A DNA stretch of 64,000 nt, taken from positions 20,757,629 through 20,821,628 of the forward strand of contig CM053327.1 of NCBI GenBank assembly GCA_028583605.1, in the 5' to 3' direction. The DNA is from Dastarcus helophoroides. Its lineage: Eukaryota > Arthropoda > Insecta > Coleoptera > Bothrideridae. A program made the translations under genes and the position numbers. Of the stretch, positions 10,718 to 22,239 are shown piece by piece (position 1 is the stretch's first letter; every line of letters begins with the position of its first letter). The notes below the pieces were generated by a model. That model made no database searches, was not told where the DNA came from, and was given only the letters and a program-made list of their open reading frames with translations.

Positions 10718-11204
10718 TGATATATACTGCTTACTTTAATGAAGCTGTCTAGGGGCGGATTGGCCTGCGGACCGGCAGTTGCTCATGGCTACTGTAAATA
10801 TTTTTTAATACGAAATTTGAAACAAATAGTCAGGTTTTGTGTTAACTGAGAGCAAAGTACGTGTTTTAAAGAAAATATACATTTTATAGCTGCTTTTGTT
10901 CAAATTAATGACTTCATTTCTCTTTTATCCTTACACCAGTTGATAGGTTTCGTAATAATGTCATAGTTAATACAGAAAGGCAGCGTGTGCATCACAAAGG
11001 CTTGCAGAGTAAATTTGAACAGACTTAAACTAGATAATGTAATTGGTCGCAAAAACTTCAATTTAATTAAAATTTACTCTAATATTTGGTGAATGCTGGG
11101 CTATTATATTGTTCTTGGATTAAATGGCTCCTTTTTTAGAACAATGCAAATGTAAGTTAGATGTATCGAAAGAAAATAATAGTGTTACCTAAATATCTTT
11201 TTAA

Positions 11205-11495
11205 TAAAACTATTAAACACTGACTGACAGACCAGTCGGTTTAGAAGCACAAAGTTTGTCACATGAGTTCCTTATACCGTACGTACAAAAAGTTTTATAC
11301 TCTCATGTTTACGTATGTTCGTTACTCGATCGGTATTCGCGTTTTTAAAAATTTATCCCGTAGGGGTGTAAAAGGACAAAATTTATATGGGAAGTGCGTC
11401 ATTTTTGAAGTTAGAAACGTGGTTTGAGAAAAGTCTGATATCGCGATTTATCTAGGAGATATTTCATTGAATACACGGCTAGTTTCATTATGAGT
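11205..11495 (+). repeat. Dispersed repeat family R1, copy 1
   Basis: The copy starts near ACTGACTGACAGACCAGTCG and includes a block GAAGTTAGAAACGTGGTTTG followed by AGAAAAGTCTGAT and ACACGGCTAGTTTCA. The same order of blocks occurs at 51510-51905, and in reverse orientation at 13620-13990. No coding capacity and no clear termini were seen, so the class is unknown. Confidence 0.65.
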
Positions 11496-11865
11496 TATTT
11501 TTCTTTCTACGCTGTCTTGTATACACATCTTCGGCAAATAAAATTTTACAACGAATTTCACGCTGTTGGAGCTGCTTCAAATTAGGGTGATTAATGGATT
11601 TTTTCCTCGAGTGTCAATCATGCCTAAATGAATTTTTAAAGTAGAAATTTTAAGTCGACCGCTTTCACGGTTGGAAGTCAAGTACATTTTTTTAATGGAC
11701 CGTTTTACATAATACTTGAAAATATTAATGAAACCTTCAAATTTAGATAGCCGCTTGAAATATTTAAATCACTTACACTCAATGACGTTTGTATTAACGC
11801 CGCCTAGTTGTCATTATGGAGTAATATAATGGATTTTTACAAGATGTGGCTGGTAACATTTAAAT

Positions 11866-12869
11866 TAGTGTAGGGACATAATCAACATATTTTCATAATT
11901 GAATGAATCAAAATAATCGCTTGGAATATTCGATTGATCATTCGAAATGATCGAATATGAAGAAAATATTTTATTATATTCTTGCCAAAATTTCGGGATA
12001 TTTTATTTCGAATCTCATTTCGGGACTCCAAAATAATAAATAGTTCATAAAACTTCCTGTGTGGCTTTACAGTATTGCTTGCTCTTGCTTGGTACTTATA
12101 GGGCCAGAGGCAAATGAAAAATATTTTTTAATAGATATAAAAATTTAAAAAAAAATGTAAATTCATTTTAGAGAAAGTTTGAATCAATATATTATTCACA
12201 ATTTATAGCCAATTTCATTTAAAAAGATGATGAAAATTTTTACCGCAAAATTTGTTTGCCATTTTTTTTTAAAATAATTGCACTTGCAGCTTGAAATATG
12301 TCAATAGAATAATTATAGAATACGACGTAAGGATTGCCTGACTTTTGCATAAATAATATCGTCAGTGTTTGTGTTTGGTACCAGTAACTCTATGTTTAGG
12401 CTCGTAAACAAACAATCGTTTCAAATGAATGATGTTTTATTTCTCGAGATGTCAGATAATAAATGCCCCCATATTTCGAAATATGAATACTGAAAAGTGA
12501 GAGATGATACATCATTACATTGGAAACGATTAATCGTTTTCAATGGAATGATGTCTCTGTCACTCATCTCGTAATAGCTTTCGGTATAAGTGCGCAATAT
12601 CGCCAATGATGTCTCACCTCTCAGATACTTCGAAATGTGGTACATCACTCATAATCGAAATAATCGTTTTAAAATGAGTGCTCTCTCGCTGGCTCGGTAT
12701 AGTAGGAGGCGCGCAATTAGGTCTTGCTATGAATGGTATATTGCTGAATATGAAACATCATTCAGAATCGTTTTGAAATTAATGACATCTACTGGCAATC
12801 ATCGAATGGTCGATTATCAATCCATGCTTGAAATATTTCGATTGTATCATTCATAATCGCCCAACACTC
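11866..12869 (+). mobile_element. Old non-autonomous hAT-type element, family H, 8-bp target duplication (7 of 8 match)
   Basis: The left end TAGTGTAGGGACATAATC and the right end, reverse-complemented GAGTGTTGGGCGATTATG, form short degenerate inverted repeats. The flanks ATTTAAAT (11858-11865) and ATTTCAAT (12870-12877) agree at 7 of 8 bases; 8-bp duplications are characteristic of hAT transposases. The first 40 bases align with the start of the element at 53800-54749, and both are about 1 kb and full of ATTCGAAT/AATCG motifs. The inside is a patchwork of small palindromes around AACGATTAATCGTTTTC (12527 onward). No transposase is encoded; it would depend on an autonomous relative elsewhere. 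The open frame at 12590-12856 is chance within the repeat. Confidence 0.7.
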
Positions 12870-13271
12870 ATTTCAATTTATTATATAACAGCGCGCAAAT
12901 ACTAGTCAACAACAATTATAAGAAATAGCCGGCCATACACCAGCGGATTACTCGAGAATTGGATATGGCACATATCAAATAAGAGGAAATGAACTTTGAG
13001 TTAACTGGAAAAGTCGAGCCACAGACTAATCGGCAGACTTTACTTTGCACAGACTAAATATGTCTGTTAGTGGCTGTTAAAGGTTTCATTAGTTCTAACA
13101 TTGACATCTTTCAATCAAAAATGCCAGATAACACCAGCTCAACCTCTGCCTGCATGCATATATACCGCGAACCGAGCCGAATTTGTACAAAAGTGATGAG
13201 TATTAGCCCACAAACTTCGAAGTTTTTAACTGCTCGGATTTAATTGGAGGTTATAATATATGTATAGATAT

Positions 13272-14313
13272 TGTAACGTTAGTGGAAAGCATCATATTTG
13301 GTATGTAACGAGCCAAGTGCGGAGATATATCTTTGCGGATTAAATCCACAGATCACATTTGTTCGTGTATGACCGGCTATTAGCTTTATCCTTAACAAAA
13401 GTGATTTTAAACTAAAATTAGTAAGAAATCTGAAACTTAAACACTTTGCTTAAGTGGTGTCTTTAATACTTCCTCTTCGCGACCAACTAAACGATTTTTT
13501 CAATTCTTTTAGTGTATAAATATTGACCATTTGCGAATATAAAGACAATTCTGCGATTCGGTATTTTATTTTGGTGTCCCGGTACCGGGGGCCAGATATG
13601 GCAGAAGAGACAGGAGAATAAAAATGTATGTACTTATAATTTTCTGCTAGATATTTTGAAACTAGCCGTGTCCTCGATAAGATTTCTCATTAGCAAACAG
13701 CAACAATTCAGAAACCATTCAACTTTTCTCAAACCACATTTTTAACTTCAAAAATGTTGTACTTACCATTACAAACCTTCATTATTTATTTTGCCCCCTA
13801 AGGCTATCCTAAGGCTAAATTGTCTTTTTTAAAAACAGAAGCCTAACACCAATTTCCATATTTCAGATTTCAAAAATGAGTAATTTTTGTCCCCTAGCTA
13901 GCACCCATAGGGAATTAATTTTCAAAAATCCTTTCTTAATGCTCCCCTACCTTATACAGACTGGATCATTAGTAAGGTATGCAAGGAAAGAGTGAATTTT
14001 CTGTATAAGAATAATGTAGTTTTGCTGAATTTACCATATAATAGAAATTGATACTAACCAAGGTACAAGTATGTCAAAGTTAAAAAAAAAACCGATTTGT
14101 CCGGATAACTATTGAACACATCATCGCAGGTGTTCACTCCAGTACTTTCTGGAAGTCGAATATTCTGGAACAAATAACTACATAAATAGACGCGAGTCGC
14201 CCATAAGATAATTAATTAGATATTATTCCATGTTATATGAATTAGGTTGTAGTGCTAAATAAAAAGTGTTAAAAATCTGCGGTGTTTGATTGTCGAACCG
14301 ATAACGCGTAACA
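13272..14313 (+). mobile_element. Probable second gypsy-like LTR unit, interrupted by an R1 repeat
   Basis: The unit starts TGTAACGTTAG and ends GTCGAACCGATAACGCGTAACA, resembling both ends of the 360-bp LTR at 6022-6381. It is flanked by ATAT on each side (13268-13271 and 14314-14317). At 1042 bp it is much longer; about 370 bp is accounted for by the R1 copy inside. AATAAA lies shortly before the end near 14260. Because ATAT is common by chance in this DNA and the middle does not align with the first LTR, the start is less certain than the end. Confidence 0.45.
13620..13990 (-). repeat. Dispersed repeat family R1, copy 2 (reverse)
   Basis: Read on the minus strand it contains GGGGAGCATTAAGAAAGGAT, ATATGGAAATTGGTGTTAGG, AAAAATGTGGTTTGAGAAAA and GACACGGCTAGTTTC, in the same order as the copies at 11205 and 51510. 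It sits inside the LTR-like unit 13272-14313, so that unit is older. Confidence 0.65.
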
Positions 14314-14317
14314 ATAT

Positions 14318-15284
14318 TTAATAATCGCAAAAGTCTACTGAAAGCTTTTGTATTTTGAATATTAGTTTTATTATTTATTACATTTATACTCAGATTGAAC
14401 GATTTTACTGGAGTATTTATAGGGATAAATGGTAGATATTTATTTATTATTGTTGTACATTAACAAATTAACGTAACATAAGGTCTTCCGTCTTTGCTCT
14501 GGACTTTGAAAACTCGGCTAATAAATCGTTTTAATGAGAATTTGTAGTTAGGGTTATATTCAGCAAACTTAAACCGATTTTCTCCACCTCGGTAGTGGAT
14601 AAAGACGGAGCACAACAGGTGTTACCAAACATCTCAAGGCACTTGCTTAATTTTATCCACACGTCCCAAACGGGACATGAATGTCGCGGTTTAGAGTAAA
14701 CGAACGGATCCAGATAGCATTCTCCTCGAAGCGGTTATCTTGCCTCATTCCCATCATTTAATCATCGAGATTAGGTTTAATGCATTCACTCCTTATTAAA
14801 CAACCCCCATCAATTATGGTTCAGCATGCCTCAAACTGGGTTGAAGCGATTTAGTATTTAGAAGGCCATTTGCACCAATAAGAGATTGGAATCTCAACAC
14901 TTTCATAACCACCTAATAAGCACTCCCATAGCGATTGTGTTAGTATATCAGCTAATGTAACTATCTAGTAGTAGTACTAGCAATTAGATATTTACTGTTA
15001 TTTAGAATTACATCTATTTTATACTGGGAGCAATCTTTTAAATTCTGGGGAAGCCTTCAAAATGCTACAACGTAATTGTAGCGGACGTGGAGAAGATGCC
15101 GATTGCCTTAAGAGAAATATCAAATCAATTTATCGCAAACACAGTAAAACTTTTCCATGATAATGGTAGGTAAAATTTTGACATTGCTTTTGAAAGAAAC
15201 GGTAAGTATTACACGAGAAAATATCTATTACATAACATGTGCCTGCAAAAGATCTGCGCAGGTAAATAAGTGTTTTCGCGTATA
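14318..15284. other. AT-rich non-coding stretch
   Basis: No gene, repeat partner or strong signal was recognised. Confidence 0.4.
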
Positions 15285-15930
15285 CAGAGTGTAAGCAAAT
15301 TTCACCGACGCTTGACAGTAGATTTGGGACAAACAATAAATACGATTTACAAAAAAAAATGTTGATACAAGTTTTTAGTTTTTGAGTTATTGACTGTCAA
15401 AGTTGTCAACAATTATTATCAATTATAACTCCATGACGTCCTTACCGATAGTGTCAAAATTTGAAACATAAATTTAGGTTGTTAAGGTTTATTATTTTCC
15501 ATAATATTAGTCAAATACCCAACACTGGGTGGTAGTTTCCTTCTCCCACCCACTTCTTTTACACATCGGAACTTTTGCCATGGTCCTATTTTTTTTAAAT
15601 GGGCAGGGCTAGAGAAAAGCCAATATATTCCCAAATAAATCTTGTTTTTTAAAAAAATTACTTTTAGGTAGCCATTTTTGAGCAAAATAACTATTTGATG
15701 TCCGTTTGTTAGAGTTTGTGAAGTGACTGCCATGGATTTAAATCTTTGTGTTTAATGAAGGATGGAAACAAACTTTTGTTCAGTGTTTTCAAGCCATTAA
15801 GCAATGTCAATATGGTTAATAACTATGATTGAAGGCATATTTTTTCATTTTAATATTAAATAAATTTGCTAATTTTCAAATTTATTCTTATTAGAGAACA
15901 TGATTTCTTTAAACAACACGCTATAAACAC
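15285..15930 (+). repeat. Dispersed repeat family R2, copy 1
   Basis: It begins near TACAGAGTGTAAGCAAATTT, followed by CACCGACGCTTGACAGTAG, and runs through TTTTTAGTTTTTGAGTTA, GATGTCCGTTTGTTAGAG and CTATGATTGAAGGCATATTT. Blocks in the same order occur at 33003-33590. Starts of the ACAG(G/A)-TGTCC type are often seen in insect transposons, but no coding sequence or target duplication was found. The 83-codon minus-strand frame at 15482-15733 lies within this repeat and is not a gene. Confidence 0.6.
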
Positions 15931-16139
15931 CGACCGTCTTCACCAGTTGCCTCCTAAAGTAAAGAAATTAATTCTTAATGTTATTAAAATAAGCCAAAAA
16001 CTGTTTGTAATATGCCGAAAAAATTAAATGTATGTAAGGCTAGTATTTGCAAAATGAATTGATAGTCTGTTTAAATCACAATATGTCGAATAAATTGTTC
16101 ATTAAAAAATCACCAATGAAAATCAATTTATTATACAGT

Positions 16140-16495
16140 TCGTTTTCATGACCTACTAAATGAAACCGTTCTCATCTGTAAAATGAGGAAGTGGTTGGAA
16201 AAAACTACAGCCAGTATATCGCTTTCATTAAGATTTTGGCAAATGATAGGCCTTAACTCTGGCCTTAACTTTGGCCTTAACAGTCTAAGAAAATGTTTCA
16301 AATTTTGACACGATCAGTAAAGAGGTTATGAAGTTATAATTATTTTTTTTTCTGAACAAATTTGACACCTTTTAACCCGTAAACTAAAGACTTGTATCAA
16401 ACTTTTTTTTCGTAAATCGTATTTATTTATCGCCCTGATTCTATTGTCAAGCGTTGTCAGTGGATCTAATTTTTACGAAATGTATATACAGCCTA
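16140..16495 (-). repeat. Dispersed repeat family R2, copy 2 (reverse)
   Basis: On the minus strand it carries ACAACGCTTGACAATAG, AAATACGATTTACG, ATACAAGTCTTTAGTTTACG and GTGTCAAAATTTGAAACAT, matching the first part of copy 1. Copies 1 and 2 face each other across about 210 bases. An ancient element with long inverted ends is an alternative to two separate insertions. The plus-strand frame at 16454-16822 partly overlaps it and is not supported as a gene. Confidence 0.55.
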
Positions 16496-18184
16496 TCCAT
16501 TTTAAAAGTTTGCACTCGAGATTTGCTAAGAGTTTCAAAAAACCCAAAAACAGGTCGATTTTGCTTCCAAGGGGGATGCTTGCTTGCCTTTTCATGGCAT
16601 ATGTGTCATTCAACCCCTAGCGGGGATAAGTTTCAGCTCCTTAGTTTAAATAAGGTATGTAGGTCTAGTAGCACCTTTTTGGAGAGCTTGTCTGATTGTT
16701 TATTTATTATCTGCAATTTTTTTGGAATCTATTGTTTAATTTTCGCAATATTTGCTTTCGAAGTCTTAAAGTACAAAAACCTAAAAAAAATATTTTCTTC
16801 TTGTTTAGGCTTACAATTATAATTTGATTGTTTTTAGCGCTATCAATACAGTATTCTTAGGATGTGGGGTTGCAATTGCTACTAATCATTGCCAAGCAGA
16901 AGTGAATCAATCACCACCAAAACGAAATAAGGAAACTAGTGCAAAGGTACTTCTTTATGAGAAGCTTTTTTGATCCTTTATTGAATGTTGTCATTATTCA
17001 GGCCCGTAACCCGGGGGGCTAGGGGGCTGCGCCTTCCCCCCCCCGGAATTTTTTGGCTTCACACTAGATAGAAATGAACTTTTCAGATGTGCGACATTTT
17101 TAAAAACCATTTTAATGGATCATTTTGTTTTCGTACTGAAATGCAAGGATGTTTTTTTTTCAAATTTTGCGCCAGTTATTTATTATTAGAGACCGGATTT
17201 TAAGCACAATCAAGCAAGGATAAAAAGGTGAGCAAAATGCTAAATTAGACAAACGAAAAGCTAACAAGGCACCAAAGGTAAAATACCCTAAAAAAGGGCA
17301 TTAACAGACCAAAAATAAAAAGTTGAAATCTCAGTCGAAAGTAAAAAAAAAAAATAGGTTTTATGTTATACTGAGGATATTCGGAAAGAGTATAACATTT
17401 TCAAATAAAGAAGTTCCTAAAATTTAGAGTTCATTCTCGAATTTCCATCCAAAACCTTGAAAATTTTATCTTAAATTCATTCGAATTTTTTCCAGAATTT
17501 TGACTTTCAAATCTAAGATTTCATTTCTAGAAAAATTTAAACTGTTCTTGAAATTTTTTTTAGTTTGGAATTTCAATCTTAGGTTTTAAATTTTATTAAA
17601 AAAATTGTTGCATGTTGTTTAATGAACTTATTGTAAAGATTTAAAGACAAAATTGTCTGTCAAAAGCCAATACGTAAATTGTGTAGCTTCTATTTCTGTG
17701 ACAATTATAGTTCAGTACATTTCATTTCGGTATCTTATATCCATGGTCGTTTAGTTCTAAATGGTATTCAGCGACACAAAACAATTTCGATGCAATGAAA
17801 AGTAGAATCGTTTTGTGAAATTAATTTTGCTCAATCATTAAAGCGAACTATGTCTTACCCTTTTACATTGTACTTAAGAGGAACTTGAGCTACAACATTC
17901 CTAAATTTGATATTTTTTAATAAACTATGTTTTTCTTCAATAAAATTTAAACTATTTTATTAATCACTTCCAAAATCAATAGGATTGTATTCTGAGAAAT
18001 TCTGGATCGATATAAACAAGAATAGCAAAAATTGGTCAAAAATAGCGACCTGCAGTGTGATGACGTATGTATACACACAAACTGACAATTTGTTTTTTAA
18101 TAACGAATTTTGCAGTTAATCACTATGTGTACAGCACAAGAATAACAATTACGAAAATATTTTCAAAACTATCACGGTCACAGG
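16496..18184. other. Non-coding stretch with a G/C tract and a low-complexity patch
   Basis: At about 17007-17046 a GC-only patch with G runs and a C run (CCGGGGGGCTAGGGGGCTGC, then ten C) can fold back on itself and looks like the end of an unidentified mobile element. From about 17400 to 17600 there is a degenerate series of AAAATTTTGAA-like words, similar to the arrays at 40700-41640 and 60670-61330. No gene is seen. Confidence 0.4.
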
Positions 18185-19010
18185 ATGCACATGCAGATAA
18201 TGGAATACACCCCTCTTAACCTAAGTAAGCTTTACATAGCACAAGAATACATCCAGAACATAACAGATGAAATAACTAATTGGATAAAGAAAATAACACA
18301 CCGAAGATACCTCTTTGATCTCGTGGTTGACACCATGGATAAACAACTATCTATATCTTTTCTAGAAAGGGGGTTTCTGCATCCTGAAATAGAGAGATTT
18401 ATGTTGGCAATCCAAGATAAAGTAATTAGAACTGAAAACTGATTACCTATGACCCCGGTTGTGAAAATTATTCATAACCAAATTGGTCTGAAATACAAAC
18501 TCATTAAAAACCCGACATCTTCCTATAAATATTCATCTGAGGCTGTTCCTAACTAGCAGAATGGAGTATTATATTGGGATAGACCAATATTAACCGACAA
18601 AACCATTGACTTCAATAGACCTGACTTGCTCTTTACAGATAAAAATACCAAAACAGCTTTCATAATTGATGTGGGTGTACCATTAACCCATAACCTGATG
18701 AAAACAAAACAGGAGAAAATCACTAAATGCCAAAACCTAGCAATAGAGGTGAAACGCTTATGGAAGCTGAAGTAAGTTAAAATAATACCGATTAGGATAT
18801 CAGTGGACGGATTTGTTCAATCTATCTCAGATTAAGCCCAAAAACTATAGGCCTTCCAGCTAGTCTTATTATGCAGAAACCAGTCATATTTACCGTAAGA
18901 CTAGTCCAGTTACTAGAGCGACTCTTAAATGCCGACGATGGATAAAGCCATCAACGGGAATCCAACCCAGCTCTCTTAGATAGTACTCCAATATATGGAT
19001 CGCCATCCTA
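18185..19010 (+). pseudogene. C-terminal fragment of a LINE polyprotein with endonuclease-like domain, lineage E
   Basis: One frame runs with only a few stops from 18185 to about 18840. It opens with HRRYLFDLVVDTMDKQLSIS, then GFLHPEIERFMLAIQDKVIR, typical of the reverse-transcriptase C-terminal region in a LINE family common in arthropods. It continues with YWDRPILTDKTI, NRPDLLFTDK, AFIIDVGVP, then LAIEVKRLWK. The spaced RPD, D and K/E residues resemble the PD-(D/E)XK restriction-like endonuclease that such elements place after the polymerase. The cysteine/histidine cluster expected between RTEN and the later part is missing, as if deleted. A last block VRLVQLLERLLN sits in another frame near 18895. 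The copy is 5' truncated and dead. The methionine at 18185 is not a true start. Confidence 0.75.
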
Positions 19011-19994
19011 TTTTAACATATAAATAAACAAAAAAAAATAAGAAAAATATCAAATACGCTTGGATATACGAGACTAATATTTAGAATATGAAAATTAGCT
19101 TCAAAAATGCCTTAGTATACACAATTAAACAAATAATATTTTAACAAAACTGTGGAGTACCTACTTTAACCAAATAAATCTCACGAATATTTACATTAAT
19201 TAGCCCATTGGGATAGTTCTTATAATATAGGAATCTTTATTGTCTTCATATTATTCGAATTGAAGTTGGCTGGTTGTGGCAGCATAATAAAACTTAATAC
19301 CTTAACTGTTTCACTTTTATTTTCTTGCTACGTTGTACACTAACTGTATAACACCGCAAAAGCCTCGAAGCGGAATCTCGGTTTCATAAAATAAAGCAAA
19401 GGCTGAGTGGTGGATTTCGGAGCGTTATTAATTAACAATTTGCACTTAAGCTAAGTTGGCTTTATCGAAATGTTACCCTTCAATGGCAAGTGTAAATTTA
19501 GAACCATTGCGTTGTATAATTTAGTTTAATATTTGGAAAGCTCATCTATTGTTGGAATGCAAAGCTTCTTGAGTGTAATTATGCGATAAATATGTCGTTC
19601 GAGCGACAAAAGTAAGATATAAGTTAGGATAATTAAGCGTTTGCTTTTCTTATGAATAAGTAAAATAAATCAGTATCCTTTTTAAATTAAGAATTAACAA
19701 CTATACAATAACTGAATAAAGTAAATTTTCTGGTTGCTGCAGCAAACATTAAAACTAAATTCTGTGGCGCAGAATTTTTACTCAAGAACCAACCAGAAAT
19801 TATATCTATTAGATTATCTTAGAGAAAGAGCTGGTTAAAATAGGTTTTATAACCGATCTGTCAACAACTGCTTGCGGTATTACTTTTACTAATAAAAAAA
19901 ATGTATGTAAATATCTAAACTCCCGAAAAGCTGTCCAAAATAGAACACGGATTAAAAAAAAACATCAACTTGCGATAGTTTTACTTGCTATTGT
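19011..19994. other. AT-rich non-coding stretch
   Basis: No gene or repeat partner recognised. Confidence 0.4.
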
Positions 19995-20130
19995 AAATAG
20001 CACGACCTCCAGAACGACCACCTAAGAGATGGAAGGAAAGCTGGGCTTCAATATCGCAGCAACGAGAACAAGAGGACGGGCTTGAGAACGGTGAAACAAG
20101 CTATAAGCTTTTGCAAAGAAGAAAAAAAAG
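19995..20130 (+). mobile_element. 3' end fragment of a LINE, lineage A type
   Basis: The frame reads ARPPERPPKRWKESWASISQ with minor breaks, the basic C-terminal end of the same kind of reverse transcriptase as at 2120-3190, followed by a GAAGAAAAAAAAGAAG tail. Only about 130 bp remain. The sequence stops short on the 5' side, as in extreme 5' truncation. Confidence 0.7.
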
Positions 20131-21369
20131 AAGTGTAAATGGCAGGAAGATACCGAGAAGACCAGATGTATATAAGAAAAGTCTGTTGTGACAGTAACAG
20201 ATATAAATATATTTCAAAATAAATCTTAATGGGATATAAATGCTCAAAATTTCTTGTACATATTTCTCCCGTGAATGAGGCCTGGCCTATCATAACCGCA
20301 GTTAGGACCCCGAGGCCATCAGGACGATTTTCCGCCTCCTTCGACCTAAAGAGGCAGTCCCAGGCCGTTGGCAATAAGATCTCGTAAATAGTGGTGCAAG
20401 AAAAGCAGCCCTCATCCATCGTGTCAGGCGGAACCGGGCAGACTCCTCAGACACATCATTCCCTCATCGATCTCTAGGCCCGGTATTCGCTTGCCAGTAT
20501 TTATAGCTGCATTTACTCACGCGCTCTTTCCACAAACACCTGTTCGATGCCCAGGACATGCTTCAACTGCTCCTATGACTTTCTACCCGAATAATACCAG
20601 CTAAGGCAACATCGATATACCGCTGTCATGATGACAATGGCCAAGTCATTATCTTCATGTAACCTGAAAGACGTCGAACTTCCCTTTTATGTTTAAAGGG
20701 TTCAATCGAAGCCTTAAGAACTTTGTTTATCATACTTTCTAATCTAAAGCGCATTTCAAGAACACTGACAACTCAATCACCTTAAAGTATATACCATTAA
20801 TGCGATGGAAAGGCGTTTAATCAAACTCCAAGTCTTTAGTAATTTACTTTATGGTTTTGTGAATCAATTTCGCAATGTTGGTTTATCGTAAACTACATTT
20901 AATTAAATCAAATCACTACGGACTAATAATGAAATTTTGGTTGGCTTGCTCTGGTTTTTAAGTTACAGCAAAAAATTGCAGTATTCAGTAAATCAGTATT
21001 TGTATTTGTTGTAAAATATTAAAATATATATTTTTTTATACTATCAATTTGACATTTTTTATAATGCACCAGTAGTTAAGAGTATTACACATTTACTCAT
21101 AAATCAAGTTGCATTATTCAGTTGATTTTTGTCTTTAAGGGCACTTAAGGTAAACACAGACTAGACCGGAGAGTAGCACATTGGGGCGCAATCCGATAAC
21201 ACAGGTTTTTATGCGGTAACGCTTTCATCCGTTCCGACTCGCTACGCCAGTAGTGCACGTTACTTTGACATCCCTTATCTGAGTATTAACTTTTGGTATG
21301 ATGTAAATTTAGCTAAATCATACACATTATTTTTAGAATAAAAATTTAATCTTGCTCTGTATACCATTA
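20131..21369. other. Stretch with a GC-rich island of unknown origin (about 20270-20660)
   Basis: The island is clearly richer in GC than its surroundings and runs about 390 bases. A minus-strand frame (20048-20419) passes through one side and reads EILLPTAWDCLFRSKEAENR then PDGLGVLTAVMIGQ, which looks protein-like, but it falls into low-complexity sequence and I recognise no family. No splice sites bracket it. A worn mobile-element coding region is the most likely explanation. The rest of the stretch is unremarkable. Confidence 0.35.
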
Positions 21370-21615
21370 CTTAAGTTCACCCTGTACATATAGTGGAAAA
21401 TAATTAAATAACAGTTTTCATGCTGTGGGTAGTCTCTTTAGTTACATACAGAATAACTGGTCATAAATTCGTTACTCCTTGAACTCACTTTGAAGTGCAT
21501 TTATGCTTCAAGGGACCTATATGCATCAGAAGTTGACTCCTGAGACTTTGATGTAATAAATATTGCAAAACCACCGAAGCCACGAACACTCTTGATACTA
21601 TTTGATATTAACTTC
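21370..21615 (+). repeat. Dispersed repeat family R3, copy 1
   Basis: It shares CTTTAGTTA, CATAAATTCGTTACTCC, AACTCACTTTGAA, ACTTTGATGTAATAAATATT and GCAAAACCACC(G/T)AAGCCA with copies at 31855-32010 and 32750-32960, in the same order. There are no coding features; class unknown. Confidence 0.6.
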
Positions 21616-22239
21616 CTTTACTGCAAAGGTGTTAGATGTTTTGAAATGTATAAATACCTATGGTATTAACCATGGTGATTGTAGAGTGTGTAATGTGCAA
21701 GGTAAACAATGTTATGTAAAGAATGCAATCGTTTACTGCAACGAATTCTAATTATTGGTCAATCACCAAAATTTTTGTAAGAAAAGTAAGCAATGTAAAA
21801 AATTCTTCATTGTAAATGATGTACGCACAACACTACATGATATTTGTAGAAAATAAAATAACAATAACAAAATAATTTATTTTGCCTATGAATTTTACTC
21901 CTTATCGGCAAAATATTTAAGTTTTCATTAATTGCCTTCTTACTATGTCAGAATTTATAAAACTTTAAATAATCTCTAATAGGTGAACGCTTGTTCGGTT
22001 TGAGCTGAGCTAGTAGATATTTGAAATAATTTTATGATAAGTTTTGCCAAATTTAATTTTTTTATTTCTACCACTCCTTAGACTACCAGGATCTCTTTTA
22101 TTTCTTTTTGCAGTAAAACCTTAAACTTTGAATTGCCTTTAACTTCTCGCATTTAGTGCCTGTCATGACTTTATTATATGGGAGTAATTAAGAACTACCC
22201 CAAAAACAAGAAAACAAACCAACAACATAACATCTCTCT
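21616..22239. other. Non-coding stretch
   Basis: AT-rich; nothing recognised before the LINE tail. Confidence 0.4.

Noticed and set aside
12590..12856. 88-codon plus-strand frame
   Set aside because: Lies wholly inside the palindrome-rich hAT-type element.
16454..16822. 122-codon plus-strand frame
   Set aside because: It partly overlaps the reversed R2 repeat, and its remaining part has no recognisable content.
18940..18980. tRNA-like B-box words (for example near GGGAATCCAACC)
   Set aside because: No A box, acceptor stem or cloverleaf could be built; no tRNA gene was found anywhere in the window.
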